A DNA stretch of 64,000 nt from Oceanobacillus zhaokaii (GTDB lineage Bacteria; Bacillota; Bacilli; Bacillales; Amphibacillaceae), in NCBI RefSeq assembly GCF_003352005.1, contig NZ_CP024848.1, forward strand, positions 2,365,001 through 2,429,000, written 5' to 3'. The notes beneath the pieces were generated by a model. That model was not told the origin of the DNA. It made no database searches and saw only the letters and a program-made list of their open reading frames with translations. A program made the translations under genes and the position numbers. Below, one piece after another: positions 25,922 to 35,503 of the stretch. Every line of letters starts with the position of its first letter. The stretch's first letter is position 1.

Positions 25922-28350
25922 TATGACCGAACATAAGCATTAAAAGCTTTATTTACTGCTTCGACAACCTGCTGATAGGATGCTTCCACTTCATCGTCCT
26001 TTAATGTTTTCTCCGGGTGTTGATATAGTAAGCTATAGGCAATTGATTTCTTGCCGTCTTCTACATTCTCGCCTTGGTACACATCAAAGATTTCTACTTG
26101 CTTCACAAGTGGTGCACCAACCTCTTTAATTAATTCCTGCACATCCCCTGCATGTACATGATCATCAAGTATAAACGCAATATCTCGTTCAATTGATGGA
26201 TATTTCGGTATCGCCGTAAATGTTGGTTCAGTATCATATTTTTTGATCAATACATCAAGATTCACGTCAAATACATAGGTTGCTTTTAAATCCAATGTTT
26301 TTTCCAGGCTTGGGTGAAGTTGACCAATAAAACCAACTACATTGCCATCCACTTTTAATATTGCTGTTCTGCCTGGATGCATATCCGTTAGCTTCGCAGG
26401 TGAGAAAGTTACTGGAATTTGCAGGAAGTCGAATAGCCCTTCGATAATTCCTTTAACAACAAAGAAATCAACATCCTTCATCTCTTGCTGCCATGGATGT
26501 TCTACCCATTTACCAGTTACTGCACCAGAAGCACGCAATAATTCGGTTGGCTGCTTTGTTAGTGTTTCTTCTTCGCTAATAAATACGTTGCCAACCTCGT
26601 AAAATGCAAGATTTGCTTGGTTTCTCGCTTGGTTATACGTTAAACTATGCAGTAATTCAGGCAAGATACTTAATCGTAAATACTTATGATCCTCACTCAT
26701 TGGCATTGCTAAAGATATCGCTTGAGGGTTTTGTTCCCTTACTTCAGGACTGATTAATTTATTACTGTCCGCTTCATTCGTTAGTGAGTATGTCATTGTT
26801 TCCATTAAACCGGCACTTTGCAAATAATTTTTGACTTGTCGTTTTAATGCTTGTCTGCCTGTTAATCCACCAGATTGCGCGACACCAACTGGAAGTGTAA
26901 ATGGTAAGTGGTCATAGCCATAAATCCGCGCTATTTCTTCAAGCATATCCTCGAAAATTGTAATATCACCACGGCGTGTAGGTACATGAACCGTGAAATC
27001 ATCTCCAGCTTGCTCAAATGTAAAGTCAAGACGGTTTAAAATTGCTGCAATCGTCGGTGAATCGATCTCTGTACCTAATCGTTCATTTACTCGAGCAGTA
27101 TTTACTTCTACTATTTTTTCAGAACGATCAAGTGCATCAAATTCAACTACATCAGCTAATACGGTGCCGCCAGCATATTTTTGTAAAAGCTGACAAGCAC
27201 GGATTCCTGCACGCTTCACACGATTCGGATCAATGCCCTTTTCATACCTTGTACTTGCTTCACTTCTTAACCCTGTAGTTTTTACCGTTTTTCGAATCGA
27301 AGTTCCGTTAAAGTATGCCGCCTCTAATAAGACTGTTTTTGTTTCTTCGACTACTTCTGAGTTTGCTCCACCCATTACTCCTGCTATTGCGGTTGCTTCT
27401 TTTCCATTTGTAATAACTAAGGTATCTGCTGCAAGCGTTCTTACCTGGTCATCCAATGTTGTAATTTTCTCTCCGTCGACTGCACGGCGAACAACAATTT
27501 TATCAGACGCAAAGCGTTCATAATCAAATGCATGCAGTGGTTGGCCATATTCTAGTAAAACATAGTTTGTAATGTCCACTACATTATTAATCGGCCGAAT
27601 CCCTGCCGCCATCAAATAATTGCGCATCCATAATGGTGAAGCTTTAATTTCCACATCTTTAATAAGAAATGCGCCGTAGTATGGGTTTAAGTCCTCAGCT
27701 TCCACTTCAACTGCAATAAAATCATGAGCAGATTCCTTGCTTTCAATTTTCAACGCTTCATCTGGCAATTTAATTGGCTGGTCTAGGATAGCTGCCACTT
27801 CATAGGCAACACCAAGCATGCTTAAAGCATCTGCTCGATTTGGAGTTAAGTCGAATTCAAGCACAGCATCATCAAGATTTAATAATGATGTAACACTTTC
27901 ACCAACAACTGTATCTTCCGGGAAAATGAAAATTCCTTCTGCAACATCAGCTGGAATGTATTCCGGATCAAGTCCTAATTCCTTCAAAGAGCAAATCATC
28001 CCATTAGATTCCACCCCGCGAAGTTTCACTTTCTTAATTTTAATACCACCAGGAAGTACAGCACCTGGAAGTGCTACGGCTACCTTTTGCCCTTTAGCAA
28101 CATTTGGTGCACCACAAACGATTTGCAATGTTTCCTCACCAACGTCGACCTGACATAAATTCAATTTATCTGCATCTGGATGCTTCTCACATGAGGCAAC
28201 ATATCCAACCACTACATTAGTGCTTTTTTCAGCAACATACGTAATATGATCAACTTCAATTCCAGATTTCGTAATTTTTTCTGCTAATTGTTCAGGAGTA
28301 ATCTCTCCTAAATCTACATAGTTTTTTAACCAATTATAGGATACTAACAC
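25921..28350 (-). CDS. pheT: Phenylalanyl-tRNA synthetase, beta subunit
   Basis: An 809-residue subunit that binds and edits tRNA-Phe. Domains: N-terminal tRNA-binding OB fold (VVGYVASCEKHPDADKLNLCQVDVGEETLQIVCGAPNVAKGQKV, about 40-155), B3/B4 editing module (about 205-390), B5 (405-480), catalytic-like core (490-690) and the C-terminal FDX-ACB domain (about 715-805, YPSIERDIAFILDD). The start is GTG, supported by AAGGAGG 8 nt upstream. It is 12 bp after pheS and under the same T-box. Confidence 0.97.
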   Translation of the reverse strand: MLVSYNWLKNYVDLGEITPEQLAEKITKSGIEVDHITYVAEKSTNVVVGYVASCEKHPDADKLNLCQVDVGEETLQIVCGAPNVAKGQKVAVALPGAVLPGGIKIKKVKLRGVESNGMICSLKELGLDPEYIPADVAEGIFIFPEDTVVGESVTSLLNLDDAVLEFDLTPNRADALSMLGVAYEVAAILDQPIKLPDEALKIESKESAHDFIAVEVEAEDLNPYYGAFLIKDVEIKASPLWMRNYLMAAGIRPINNVVDITNYVLLEYGQPLHAFDYERFASDKIVVRRAVDGEKITTLDDQVRTLAADTLVITNGKEATAIAGVMGGANSEVVEETKTVLLEAAYFNGTSIRKTVKTTGLRSEASTRYEKGIDPNRVKRAGIRACQLLQKYAGGTVLADVVEFDALDRSEKIVEVNTARVNERLGTEIDSPTIAAILNRLDFTFEQAGDDFTVHVPTRRGDITIFEDMLEEIARIYGYDHLPFTLPVGVAQSGGLTGRQALKRQVKNYLQSAGLMETMTYSLTNEADSNKLISPEVREQNPQAISLAMPMSEDHKYLRLSILPELLHSLTYNQARNQANLAFYEVGNVFISEEETLTKQPTELLRASGAVTGKWVEHPWQQEMKDVDFFVVKGIIEGLFDFLQIPVTFSPAKLTDMHPGRTAILKVDGNVVGFIGQLHPSLEKTLDLKATYVFDVNLDVLIKKYDTEPTFTAIPKYPSIERDIAFILDDHVHAGDVQELIKEVGAPLVKQVEIFDVYQGENVEDGKKSIAYSLLYQHPEKTLKDDEVEASYQQVVEAVNKAFNAYVRS

Positions 28351-28362
28351 TTTTCTGCCTCC

Positions 28363-29397
28363 TTATGCCTGATGGTATTGCTTTAAGAATCGTTTATCAT
28401 TTGTATAAAATGCGCGAATATCGTTTACACCGTATTTAAGCATGGCAATTCGTTCTGGTCCCATACCGAATGCAAAACCTGAATATTCTTTTGGATTATA
28501 TCCAGCCATTTCTAATACGCGTGGGTGAACCATACCTCCACCGAGAATCTCAATCCAGCCCGTCCCTTTACATACAGAACAACCTTCTCCATGACAAACC
28601 TTACATGAAATATCCATTTCAACGGAGGGCTCTGTGAATGGGAAGAAGCTCGGACGCAGGCGAATTTCACGATCTTCACCAAACATTTTCTTCGCAAATA
28701 CATCAAGTGTTCCTTTTAAGTCACTCATGCGCACATTTTTATCTACATATAATCCTTCAATTTGCGTAAATTGATGGGAATGCGTTGCATCATCATTATC
28801 ACGACGATATACCTTACCAGGGCAGATCATTTTAAATGGCTTCTCTCCCTTATATTCTTGCATCGTTCTTGCTTGAACAGGAGAAGTATGTGTACGCATT
28901 AATAATTCATTTGTAATATAAAACGTATCCTGCATATCACGCGCCGGATGGTTTTTTGGCAGGTTTAAGGCTTCAAAATTAAAATAGTCTGTTTCAACCT
29001 CTGGACCCTCTCTCACTTCATAGCCCATGCCGATAAATAAATCTTCAATCTCTTCGACGATACTTGTTAATAAATGCGGTCCACCTTGGTTTACTGGCTT
29101 TCCTGGCAATGTTATATCAATTGCCTCTGCTTCTAATTGTTTTTCTAATGCTTCTTGCTCAAGTTTTTCACTTTTTTCATCTAAAGCAGCAGTGATTGTA
29201 TCACGTACTTTATTGGCAATTTCACCGATTACCGGACGTTCTTCCTTGGAAAGCTTGCCCATTCCTTTTAGTACACCTGTTAAGGAGCCTTTTTTACCTA
29301 AGTATGCAACACGAATTTCTTGAAGTGCTTTAACTTCATCAGTTCCGGCTATTTTCTCTAATGCCTCGACCTGTATTGCTTCTAACTGCTCTTTCAT
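28363..29397 (-). CDS. pheS: Phenylalanyl-tRNA synthetase, alpha subunit
   Basis: A 344-residue class II catalytic subunit that charges tRNA-Phe. An N-terminal coiled coil (1-90), then motif 2 [24 protein letters not shown] (about 197-220), [31 protein letters not shown] and motif 3 [22 protein letters not shown]. Complete. The ATG follows AGGAGGG by 8 nt. A family-A repeat sits between the ribosome site and the T-box terminator. Confidence 0.97.
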   Translation of the reverse strand: MKEQLEAIQVEALEKIAGTDEVKALQEIRVAYLGKKGSLTGVLKGMGKLSKEERPVIGEIANKVRDTITAALDEKSEKLEQEALEKQLEAEAIDITLPGKPVNQGGPHLLTSIVEEIEDLFIGMGYEVREGPEVETDYFNFEALNLPKNHPARDMQDTFYITNELLMRTHTSPVQARTMQEYKGEKPFKMICPGKVYRRDNDDATHSHQFTQIEGLYVDKNVRMSDLKGTLDVFAKKMFGEDREIRLRPSFFPFTEPSVEMDISCKVCHGEGCSVCKGTGWIEILGGGMVHPRVLEMAGYNPKEYSGFAFGMGPERIAMLKYGVNDIRAFYTNDKRFLKQYHQA

Positions 29398-29418
29398 CGT
29401 CGTTTACCCTCCTAAAAA

Positions 29419-29505
29419 TATTAGAAAACTAAGGTTTATCAACCCTTTGGTAACAGCCTTGGCTGCACTTATGCAGTAAGAAATATTTTATACTTTCTTA
29501 ACTAC
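29419..29505 (+). repeat. Family-A two-hairpin repeat, copy A3 (antisense to pheS)
   Basis: TATTAGAAAACTAAGG to CTTTCTTAACTAC on the plus strand, opposite to pheS. One end is 21 nt from the pheS ATG; the other touches the U-run of the pheS T-box terminator. It therefore lies inside the readthrough mRNA, between the riboswitch and the ribosome site. Confidence 0.85.
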
Positions 29506-29784
29506 AAAAAAGCCCCATCCCTAAAAAGGGACGAGGCTTTGATTTCGCGGTACCACCCTTGTTGACATTCTGGGTATACTTCTCCCCTTTAAGTCCAACT
29601 TAAAACTGATAACGGATTTACATCCGGTACACCTTTACTCATAATCTGATGAGGTCCAAGTGCCAGCTCCAGAGTGAAATAATAACAATTCATACGATGG
29701 AAATGCTCTCAGTCCAGGACATTTCCTCCCTTTACCGCTCATAACTGCTACCCTATCTCTTTCAACGCTTATGTATTTACATAT
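29506..29784 (-). promoter_or_regulatory. T-box riboswitch of pheST
   Basis: The T-box sequence AAGGGTGGTACCGCG (29546-29560, minus strand) is followed by a terminator, CAAAGCCTCGTCCCT/AGGGATGGGGCTTTTTTG (29506-29541). Upstream, the specifier region reads TTATTATTTCACTCTGG with a TTC phenylalanine codon, and AGAGCATTTCC and GGACCTCATC give the usual stem I features. Uncharged tRNA-Phe should favour the antiterminator and switch on pheST. Confidence 0.9.
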
Positions 29785-29790
29785 ACTTTT

Positions 29791-29819
29791 ATTATAATGA
29801 ATTAACACTATTGTTGCAA
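29791..29819 (-). promoter_or_regulatory. Sigma-A promoter of pheST
   Basis: TTGCAA (29814-29819) and TATAAT (29791-29796) on the minus strand with a 17-bp spacer, just upstream of the T-box leader and directly after the end of the rRNA methyltransferase gene. Confidence 0.8.
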
Positions 29820-29820
29820 C

Positions 29821-30558
29821 TTATCTTTTGAGATAGTACATTAAAATTCCCGCAGCAATGCTGACATTTAATGATTCTGCCTTTCCATATATCGGAATTG
29901 TGACAATTTCGTCTGCCACATCGATGAGCTCCTGCCTAACCCCAGCGCCTTCATTGCCTAATATAAGCGCTACTTTTCCATCGATTTGGATTTCATTGTA
30001 TTTTTTTGCGTTCAGTAAGGCTGTTGCCCATATTTTAAAGCCATTCTGCTGCAAATCTTTAACTTCATCCAATAGGCTTGCGTGATAGATTGGTATATGG
30101 AAAATTGATCCCTGTGTAGAACGAAGAACTTTATCATTATAAATATCAACCGTACCATTTCCGAGAACTATTCCATCCATACCCGCTGCATCTGCGGTTC
30201 GAATCATCGTTCCTAAATTTCCTGGATCCTGAACAGAATCAATGAGGAGCAAGTAATTCCCCTTACGCTTCGTGGCCTCCTTCATCTCCAGTACTGCTGC
30301 AACTCCTTGAGGCGTTTGTGTTTGGGTAATCTGCTCAAATACCGGAGCACTTACTCGTTCAACTTCATAGTCCTGACACCAATTCGGCAGCTCTACTGCT
30401 TCTTCAGCGATAATTTCTTGAATTACCCAATCACTTTTCCATGCTTCTTCTAATAGATGAAAACCTTCAATAATAAAGGTCTTCGTATTATTTCGTTCTT
30501 TGCGATTATGCAGCTTCTTCCAAGCTTTTACTCGTTCATTTTTAACTGATGTAATCAT
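29821..30558 (-). CDS. ysgA: TrmH/SpoU-family RNA 2'-O-methyltransferase (YsgA)
   Basis: About 245 residues. An N-terminal substrate-binding domain (1-90, VKAWKKLHNRKERN, FIIEGFHLLEEAWKS) and a C-terminal SPOUT knot with DSVQDPGNLGTMIRTADAAGMDGIVLGNGTVD, ALILGNEGAGVRQELIDVAD and IPIYGKAESLNVSIAAGIL, the three SpoU motifs. It probably methylates a ribose in 23S rRNA. The start at 30558 (MITSVKN) is preferred because AAGGATGG lies upstream and the B. subtilis N-terminus aligns there. The same neighbour order (pheS, ysgA, sspI) is found in B. subtilis. Confidence 0.93.
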   Translation of the reverse strand: MITSVKNERVKAWKKLHNRKERNNTKTFIIEGFHLLEEAWKSDWVIQEIIAEEAVELPNWCQDYEVERVSAPVFEQITQTQTPQGVAAVLEMKEATKRKGNYLLLIDSVQDPGNLGTMIRTADAAGMDGIVLGNGTVDIYNDKVLRSTQGSIFHIPIYHASLLDEVKDLQQNGFKIWATALLNAKKYNEIQIDGKVALILGNEGAGVRQELIDVADEIVTIPIYGKAESLNVSIAAGILMYYLKR

Positions 30559-30654
30559 ATTTTCCATCCTTGTCATTTTTTCTTCTTACATCATACATAT
30601 TTTTATAGTGATTGGTCAAACTATCTGTAAAGCATGAAGCTTAGGAGGATAATG

Positions 30655-30873
30655 ATGAACTTAAATATTCGTAAAGCAATCCTGCATAATATTTCATCGA
30701 ATGACCAAGCACAATTAGAAGCAACGATTGTCGATGCTATTCAGGCTGGGGAAGAAAAAATGCTTCCAGGTCTGGGATACTTGTTTGAACTGATTTGGAA
30801 TCAATCCACGGAAGACGATAAAAAGGAAATGGTAACAGCACTTGAGCAAGGCGTAAAGCAAGCAACAATGTAA
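30655..30873 (+). CDS. sspI: Small acid-soluble spore protein SspI
   Basis: A 72-residue minor SASP made in the forespore. [26 protein letters not shown] is nearly the same as in B. subtilis SspI. Of two adjacent ATG codons the second (30655) has the better distance to AGGAGG (6 nt) and gives the family length. Its function is unknown beyond packing in the spore core. It is divergent from ysgA, as in B. subtilis. I could not define a sigma-G promoter with confidence. Confidence 0.94.
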   Translation: MNLNIRKAILHNISSNDQAQLEATIVDAIQAGEEKMLPGLGYLFELIWNQSTEDDKKEMVTALEQGVKQATM

Positions 30874-30958
30874 AAAAGACCTTATTACGCATAACAGCTT
30901 CCGCACCTGTAGTCAAGACTTAATTTCACATCAAAATAATTGAAATGTATACCTAATT

Positions 30959-30985
30959 GCACCGTGTATTGCGGTGCTTTTATAT
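30959..30985 (+). terminator. Terminator downstream of sspI
   Basis: GCACCG/CGGTGC stem followed by TTTTATATTA on the plus strand, 85 bp after the sspI stop. Confidence 0.65.
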
Positions 30986-31301
30986 TACTTTAAAAGCAAC
31001 TATTGCAGTTATTTATTTCAATTGGTTTTAACAAATGAGCCAGGAATCGTTGCTCATCAAAACAAATTGATAAACCCTCTTACTAATTTAGTTATGAAAT
31101 GTGGTACATACAAAAGGACATCCAGCAAGGTCAACCCTATATCCAATCGATCAATGGCATCTATTTTTTCAGTTTCACCCTGTATGATAAAGTCTCCTTG
31201 AACAGGCTCTCGGCCGTATACAGAAGGACTGCTCTATTGAACTATCGCACCATGTCCTTTAAAAATATTAAGTCATGTATATTAACGTCTATTATTCATA
31301 T
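30986..31301. other. Intergenic, nothing recognised
   Basis: AT-rich sequence with short plus-strand reading frames of mixed composition and no ribosome sites. I see no gene, repeat or strong hairpin here. It marks the left edge of an accessory segment that runs to about 33.85 kb. Confidence 0.5.
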
Positions 31302-32035
31302 TTATAAAGGGCAGTATTGATTTACAATGTCGATAAGTCGTTCGCTGTTCTATGACTGTACACTTTCAGACAATCTGGCACCTGCTATTATTGGAGCCCA
31401 TTGAAAAATTTCATCACTTAATAAACCGCTTTTCTCACAATAAAGACGCAAATACATATCGGCTAATTCTTTTGACCACTGCGAATACAAAAGATAGGTA
31501 CGATATACGTCTGCACGTATATCCCCCGCACTGGAATCAACCCAATCTATAACGGTCACATTGTTATCCGACATAATCAAGTTAAATAAATGATAATCTC
31601 CATGACATAGCCTATTCTCAAATTTCATCGCACCCAACTTTTTAATTAAAGCAGACTTATGTCCATTATCTAAACTACTCGCCAACTCAATTTGACGGTT
31701 TAATTTTTCAGCCATGGGTTCAAGGGATTCAGCCACAACACTATGAATTTTTTGTTGAATATCAACGGAAATATTCATGTAGTATGCTGCCTTTTCCATG
31801 TTATCGGATAGAATTTCACCTATATATTCCATTATAATAGCTTGTTTCCCATTTAGTTTAGTGACATCCAGAATTTTGGTACAGAGAGTCCACACGAATA
31901 AGCATATTTTTGCTTCGTTGCTTCATATGAAGATTCAGTGTCGGGCAAATATTCATGAAATACTTTAAAAATCCTGTTCTTGAAAAGATATATTTTAGCT
32001 GTATTTCCTTCTGCAATAGGAATCCCTAAAATCAT
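31302..32035 (-). pseudogene. Aminoglycoside-phosphotransferase-like kinase, broken twice
   Basis: The N-terminal part (32035 to about 31875) reads MILGIPIAEGNTAKIYLF to YAYSCGLSVPK, with the nucleotide-binding region of APH kinases. The frame then shifts at an AAAA run (31874-31877): one added A would join SVPK to ILDVTKLNGKQAIIMEYI. The rest carries the catalytic loop HGDYHLFNLIMSD and the metal residue VIDWVD. A second lesion, TAG at 31350-31352, is followed in frame by a plausible natural end (ERLIDIVNQYCPL) stopping at 31302. Two independent lesions argue for a real pseudogene, not a single read error. Confidence 0.8.
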
Positions 32036-32188
32036 TAACTATCTCTCCTTTACCAAAATTACCAATATACTATAAGTATTCGTCTATCTATCAAACCTTT
32101 AACACTCTTGTACCAGTTATTTCAATACGCAATAAGGTTGTCTAGGTAAAAAAACAATTTACCTACTTAAAGAAGAGTGTCATCCATT

Positions 32189-32374
32189 TTAACTCTGTAT
32201 TTCTTCTTTATTGTTCTTTTCATTATTTTGTTTATAAATTTTCTTTAGTGTAGAGTTGATATTATTCAATGTTAATAGAATAAAACCTAACATAATAAAA
32301 GTTACTATCTCACCTGTAAAAATAGAAACTATTGCTATAACCACAAAATAAAAGATATTCCACCAATTATCCAT
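32189..32374 (-). CDS. Small membrane protein, 61 residues
   Basis: MDNWWNIFYFVVIAIVSIF begins the protein. A hydrophobic hairpin or two short helices follow (about 6-22 and 24-40), and then a charged tail rich in Lys, Glu and Asn (about 43-61). AAGGGGAAG lies about 8 nt upstream of the ATG. No family is recognised. It stands alone between the broken kinase gene and a putative lipoprotein in an AT-rich accessory stretch. Confidence 0.55.
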   Translation of the reverse strand: MDNWWNIFYFVVIAIVSIFTGEIVTFIMLGFILLTLNNINSTLKKIYKQNNEKNNKEEIQS

Positions 32375-32399
32375 AATTTATCTTCCCCTTTTGTATATA

Positions 32400-32880
32400 G
32401 ACATCATTTCCACTAATTTATCTTGCATTAGTCTGCTCCGCTTGTTAAAAAGTGTATAAAGAAAGTTGCTTTTTGAACTGTCACGATACCTATTAATCAT
32501 TATATGAAATCATCATTTTCTGATATATAAAATAAGAAAAAAAGAGCAACTAAAATGACGATCTTCTTGTGGAATTACTGAAATAAAAGTTTCATTTCCA
32601 TCAATTATGTTAATCCAAAAAGCCAGTTTTAATTGAGAAAAACAACTGAATCAACTTCCGTGTAAGTTAGCTCAGTACTTTAAGCATAATTTCTTGTAGA
32701 TTATTACTTAAATAGAAAAATTCTTTCTTTGATACGCCATTTTTATCCCCTTTTCATTTATTGGATGGTTTGATCACATCTTCAGAGCAGTTCGTAACAT
32801 GTTCTTCAACTTTCTGCTGTTTTAGTATAGTTAGCACAATTTTCCCTTCTTGAAGAAAAGAACCATTTTGCTTAAATTAT
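32400..32880. other. Intergenic, AT-rich, nothing recognised
   Basis: About 480 bp with no supported ORF on either strand. Several short poly-A/T tracts and no strong hairpins. Probably decayed sequence inside the accessory segment. Confidence 0.5.
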
Positions 32881-32885
32881 CATGT

Positions 32886-33260
32886 TTAATCGAGTCCCTC
32901 TTGGAATTTACCGCTTGCTTTTTCATTTAGGAAGTTCACAGAAATATATTTATTACCTAGGTTGTCTCTCCACCATTCGGCTTCAATTATCGTTTTACCA
33001 TTTCCCTCATATTCAGCTCTGTTCGCTGGGTGTACTCCTCCCATAAGTTCCATCATTTCATCATAAGTAGTTCCGCCGTCACCAGTTTCTTTATCCCCAA
33101 GTTTAATTTTTTCTATGTTTTCTAATGAAACATTCTTGTTGAACTCTAATTTTTCATTAGTATCGTCAACTGCATCTTTTAAATTTTGACATCCTACTAA
33201 AGCAATAGTGATAAATAACATAATTGATAGCATGGAATACTTCCCTAGTTTTATTAGCAT
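32886..33260 (-). CDS. Putative lipoprotein, 124 residues (DUF3862/SmpA-like)
   Basis: Lipoprotein signal (1-24) with the lipobox ALVGC. The mature part has KNVSLENIEKIKLGDKETGDGGTTYDEMMELMGGV and AEWWRDNLGNKYISVNFLN, a pattern like the small SmpA/OmlA-type repeats (helix, then KYISVxF strand) found in Gram-positive DUF3862 lipoproteins. Only one such repeat fits in this short protein. AGAGGAAA precedes the ATG. The role is unknown. The gene stands alone. Confidence 0.6.
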   Translation of the reverse strand: MLIKLGKYSMLSIMLFITIALVGCQNLKDAVDDTNEKLEFNKNVSLENIEKIKLGDKETGDGGTTYDEMMELMGGVHPANRAEYEGNGKTIIEAEWWRDNLGNKYISVNFLNEKASGKFQEGLD

Positions 33261-33852
33261 AAATTTCCTCTCCGCTTACTAAATGAAAACCTATTGCTCT
33301 GATTATTTGTTATCTACATACGAGAATAAAAGGTAAAAAGTTTCATTTCTATATTCGCTTATTAACCTGCTAGAAGAAAAATCCTACAAAAACTATATTA
33401 TCATTTCAATATAGGTATTCAGAATACTTCATGGACTCAGTTAAATAAAGACAGATTGCTGTTTCTCCAGAACATACTTTTTAGCAAACAGTACCACAGT
33501 GTAGTGTATCTCCCTTCACTAAGACAAACTGCCTTAGCCCCCATAAATTAAAAAACAAATAACAACCACAATTATTAGAAAAATAATGACTAATACCTAT
33601 AAATTATTACTTTTGTTCTTTTTAGGCAAAATAATAAAATTATTTTACATATATTTCCATTTTACTAGACATATAGAATCATATAAAAATCTTAATTTAA
33701 AGATATTTTAGTGACTTTAGTCTTAATAAATATTAACTAAGATTGAACATAATTTGACTACCCTTTCATTAAGTGATATAAAACATAAGAATGCCAACTT
33801 AAGTCTTACAGTCAATTGTTGGCCAAAGTTAAAATTGAGAGGGGAATTCTTC
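33261..33852. other. AT-rich gap upstream of the ABC exporter operon
   Basis: About 590 bp with no supported gene. It must hold the divergent promoters of the lipoprotein and the exporter operon. TTGACT at about 33753-33758 lacks a convincing -10 partner, so I do not call one. Confidence 0.4.
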
Positions 33853-35436
33853 GTGAATGAAACAACGAATGATGGGAGTAACAATAAGAAAAAAGGGGTC
33901 TCCAAAGGAATAATCGCAATCACCATTATTGCAGTTCTAGCAATTGGCGGTGCGGTAGCAGCGTTCATGCTCAATAATTTATCCTTAAAAGATTCTTATT
34001 TTCTAGCAGAACAAAAGTCTATGGAATTTATGACTGATAGAGTAGAGGAACGGTATGAGCCTGAACTAGATTGGTATGAACATTCAAAAGAAAATGCAAC
34101 AGAATCAAAAATAGATCTTTCTGGTGAGTATAATGTGCCTACATCAGAAGCAGCTTATGGTGGAGTTGATCCGTCACAGATTATTAATAACTCGAATATA
34201 ACAATTACAGCTGCTACAGATATGAAGAACAAACAGGTGTCAACAAATATTGCAGCATCAATTGGTGGATTTGAAGTAAATGACGTAAATCTGTCATTTA
34301 CAAATGAGAAATTAATGCTTAGCTTGCCATTCATTGAAGAAGTGATTCAATTAAAGGATGAGGATCTAGGTCCACTACTTTATGAAATAGATCCAGCATC
34401 ATTTACTGGTGAGGAAACTTTGGAATTAGACAGTATTTTCGAAGGAAATGGTGGACTATCTGAAGAGGATTTGGAATATTTTAAAGAAGAATACGGTAAA
34501 ATGATTTATGATCAATTACCTGAAGATGCATTTACTTCAGAAAAAGAAACAGTGGAAGTAAATGGAGAATCAATCAATGCTGAGAAAATTAGCATGCAGC
34601 TTACAGAAGAGCAAGTAAAAGGAATCTTAACAGCAGTATTTGATAAATTGGAAAAAGACGAGAAACTGAAAGAATTAATCCGAGAGCAAGCGGCATTGCA
34701 ATTAGGTGGCACTGCAGCAGTTGATCCAGAGGTTGATCAATTACTATCAGACTTTGAAACGGCTATTGCAGATGCAAAAACTGGATTAGCAGATTTCCAG
34801 ATTCCAAACGGCTTTAACTCTGCAATTTGGGTAGAGAACGATTTAATCGTACAACGTGATTTATCAATTGAAATGGGACCTTCTGCAGAAGAATTAGTTT
34901 CATTCTCTGTAAAAGGCGGACAATTACTTAAAGATGCTACACAATTCTTTGATTATAACCTTGGATTTGCAGAGGCTGGTAATGAAAGCATAATTAATAT
35001 CGCTGGTGACCTGTCATGGGAAGATAATAAAGCAACAGATAAGATTAGCCTAACAGCAGATGAATTTTCCCTTACTTATAATGGCAATGAAACATTAGCT
35101 GATGGAACGCGTGATTTTGAACGTATCTTCACATTAGATGATACAACTACATCAGGTTCTTTCAACTGGAATGGTTCTGCAACGTATAATAATGATCAAA
35201 TGAGTTCAGAAAACAGCTTCTCTGTTGAAAGCCCAGAAATTACACAAGACATGTTTGCCCTTCATGTAAATGTTGAAGGAAAAACAATCGATAAGGTAGA
35301 AATGCCTGCTGAGGATAATGTAAAAGATCTTGGAGAGTTGGGTGCACAAGGAACGATGGAATATTTCGAGCTTGAAGTAGTACCTAGCTTCCAAGAGTGG
35401 TTATTTACTACAATGGCTGGAAGCGGAAATTTCTAA
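33853..35436 (+). CDS. Membrane-anchored extracytoplasmic protein of an ABC exporter operon
   Basis: A 527-residue protein. A short basic N-terminus (NNKKKGVSK), one membrane helix (about 18-38, IIAITIIAVLAIGGAVAAFML) and a large, acidic, beta-rich outer domain without cysteine. Repeated strand patterns (SFTNEKLMLSLPF, FSVKGGQLLKD, FSLTYNGNETL) suggest two related beta sheets, like a lipid- or solute-carrier fold. The GTG at 33853, 8 nt after GAGAGGGG, is chosen over an upstream ATG that has no ribosome site. It may belong to the DUF6583 family, from memory only. It is followed by two permeases and an ATPase, so I infer a periplasm-side partner of that exporter. Confidence 0.7.
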   Translation: MNETTNDGSNNKKKGVSKGIIAITIIAVLAIGGAVAAFMLNNLSLKDSYFLAEQKSMEFMTDRVEERYEPELDWYEHSKENATESKIDLSGEYNVPTSEAAYGGVDPSQIINNSNITITAATDMKNKQVSTNIAASIGGFEVNDVNLSFTNEKLMLSLPFIEEVIQLKDEDLGPLLYEIDPASFTGEETLELDSIFEGNGGLSEEDLEYFKEEYGKMIYDQLPEDAFTSEKETVEVNGESINAEKISMQLTEEQVKGILTAVFDKLEKDEKLKELIREQAALQLGGTAAVDPEVDQLLSDFETAIADAKTGLADFQIPNGFNSAIWVENDLIVQRDLSIEMGPSAEELVSFSVKGGQLLKDATQFFDYNLGFAEAGNESIINIAGDLSWEDNKATDKISLTADEFSLTYNGNETLADGTRDFERIFTLDDTTTSGSFNWNGSATYNNDQMSSENSFSVESPEITQDMFALHVNVEGKTIDKVEMPAEDNVKDLGELGAQGTMEYFELEVVPSFQEWLFTTMAGSGNF

Positions 35437-35462
35437 TATTACTAGATTTTAAGTTCGTACCA

Positions 35463-35480
35463 GACTTTTTGAACAACCAC
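35463..35480 (+). repeat. Lone right end of the family-C element
   Basis: CCAGACTTTTTGAACAAC repeats the right inverted end of the 237-bp element at 12456-12692 (CGGACTTTTTGAAC). It lies in the gap between the first and second gene of the exporter operon. It may be a scar or a chance match. Confidence 0.4.
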
Positions 35481-35503
35481 TTTAAGAAATGGAAGTGCAG
35501 TGC

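Noticed and set aside
30974..31201. 75-codon plus-strand frame after sspI
   Set aside because: No ribosome site and no recognisable protein pattern; overlapped by another frame of equal quality.
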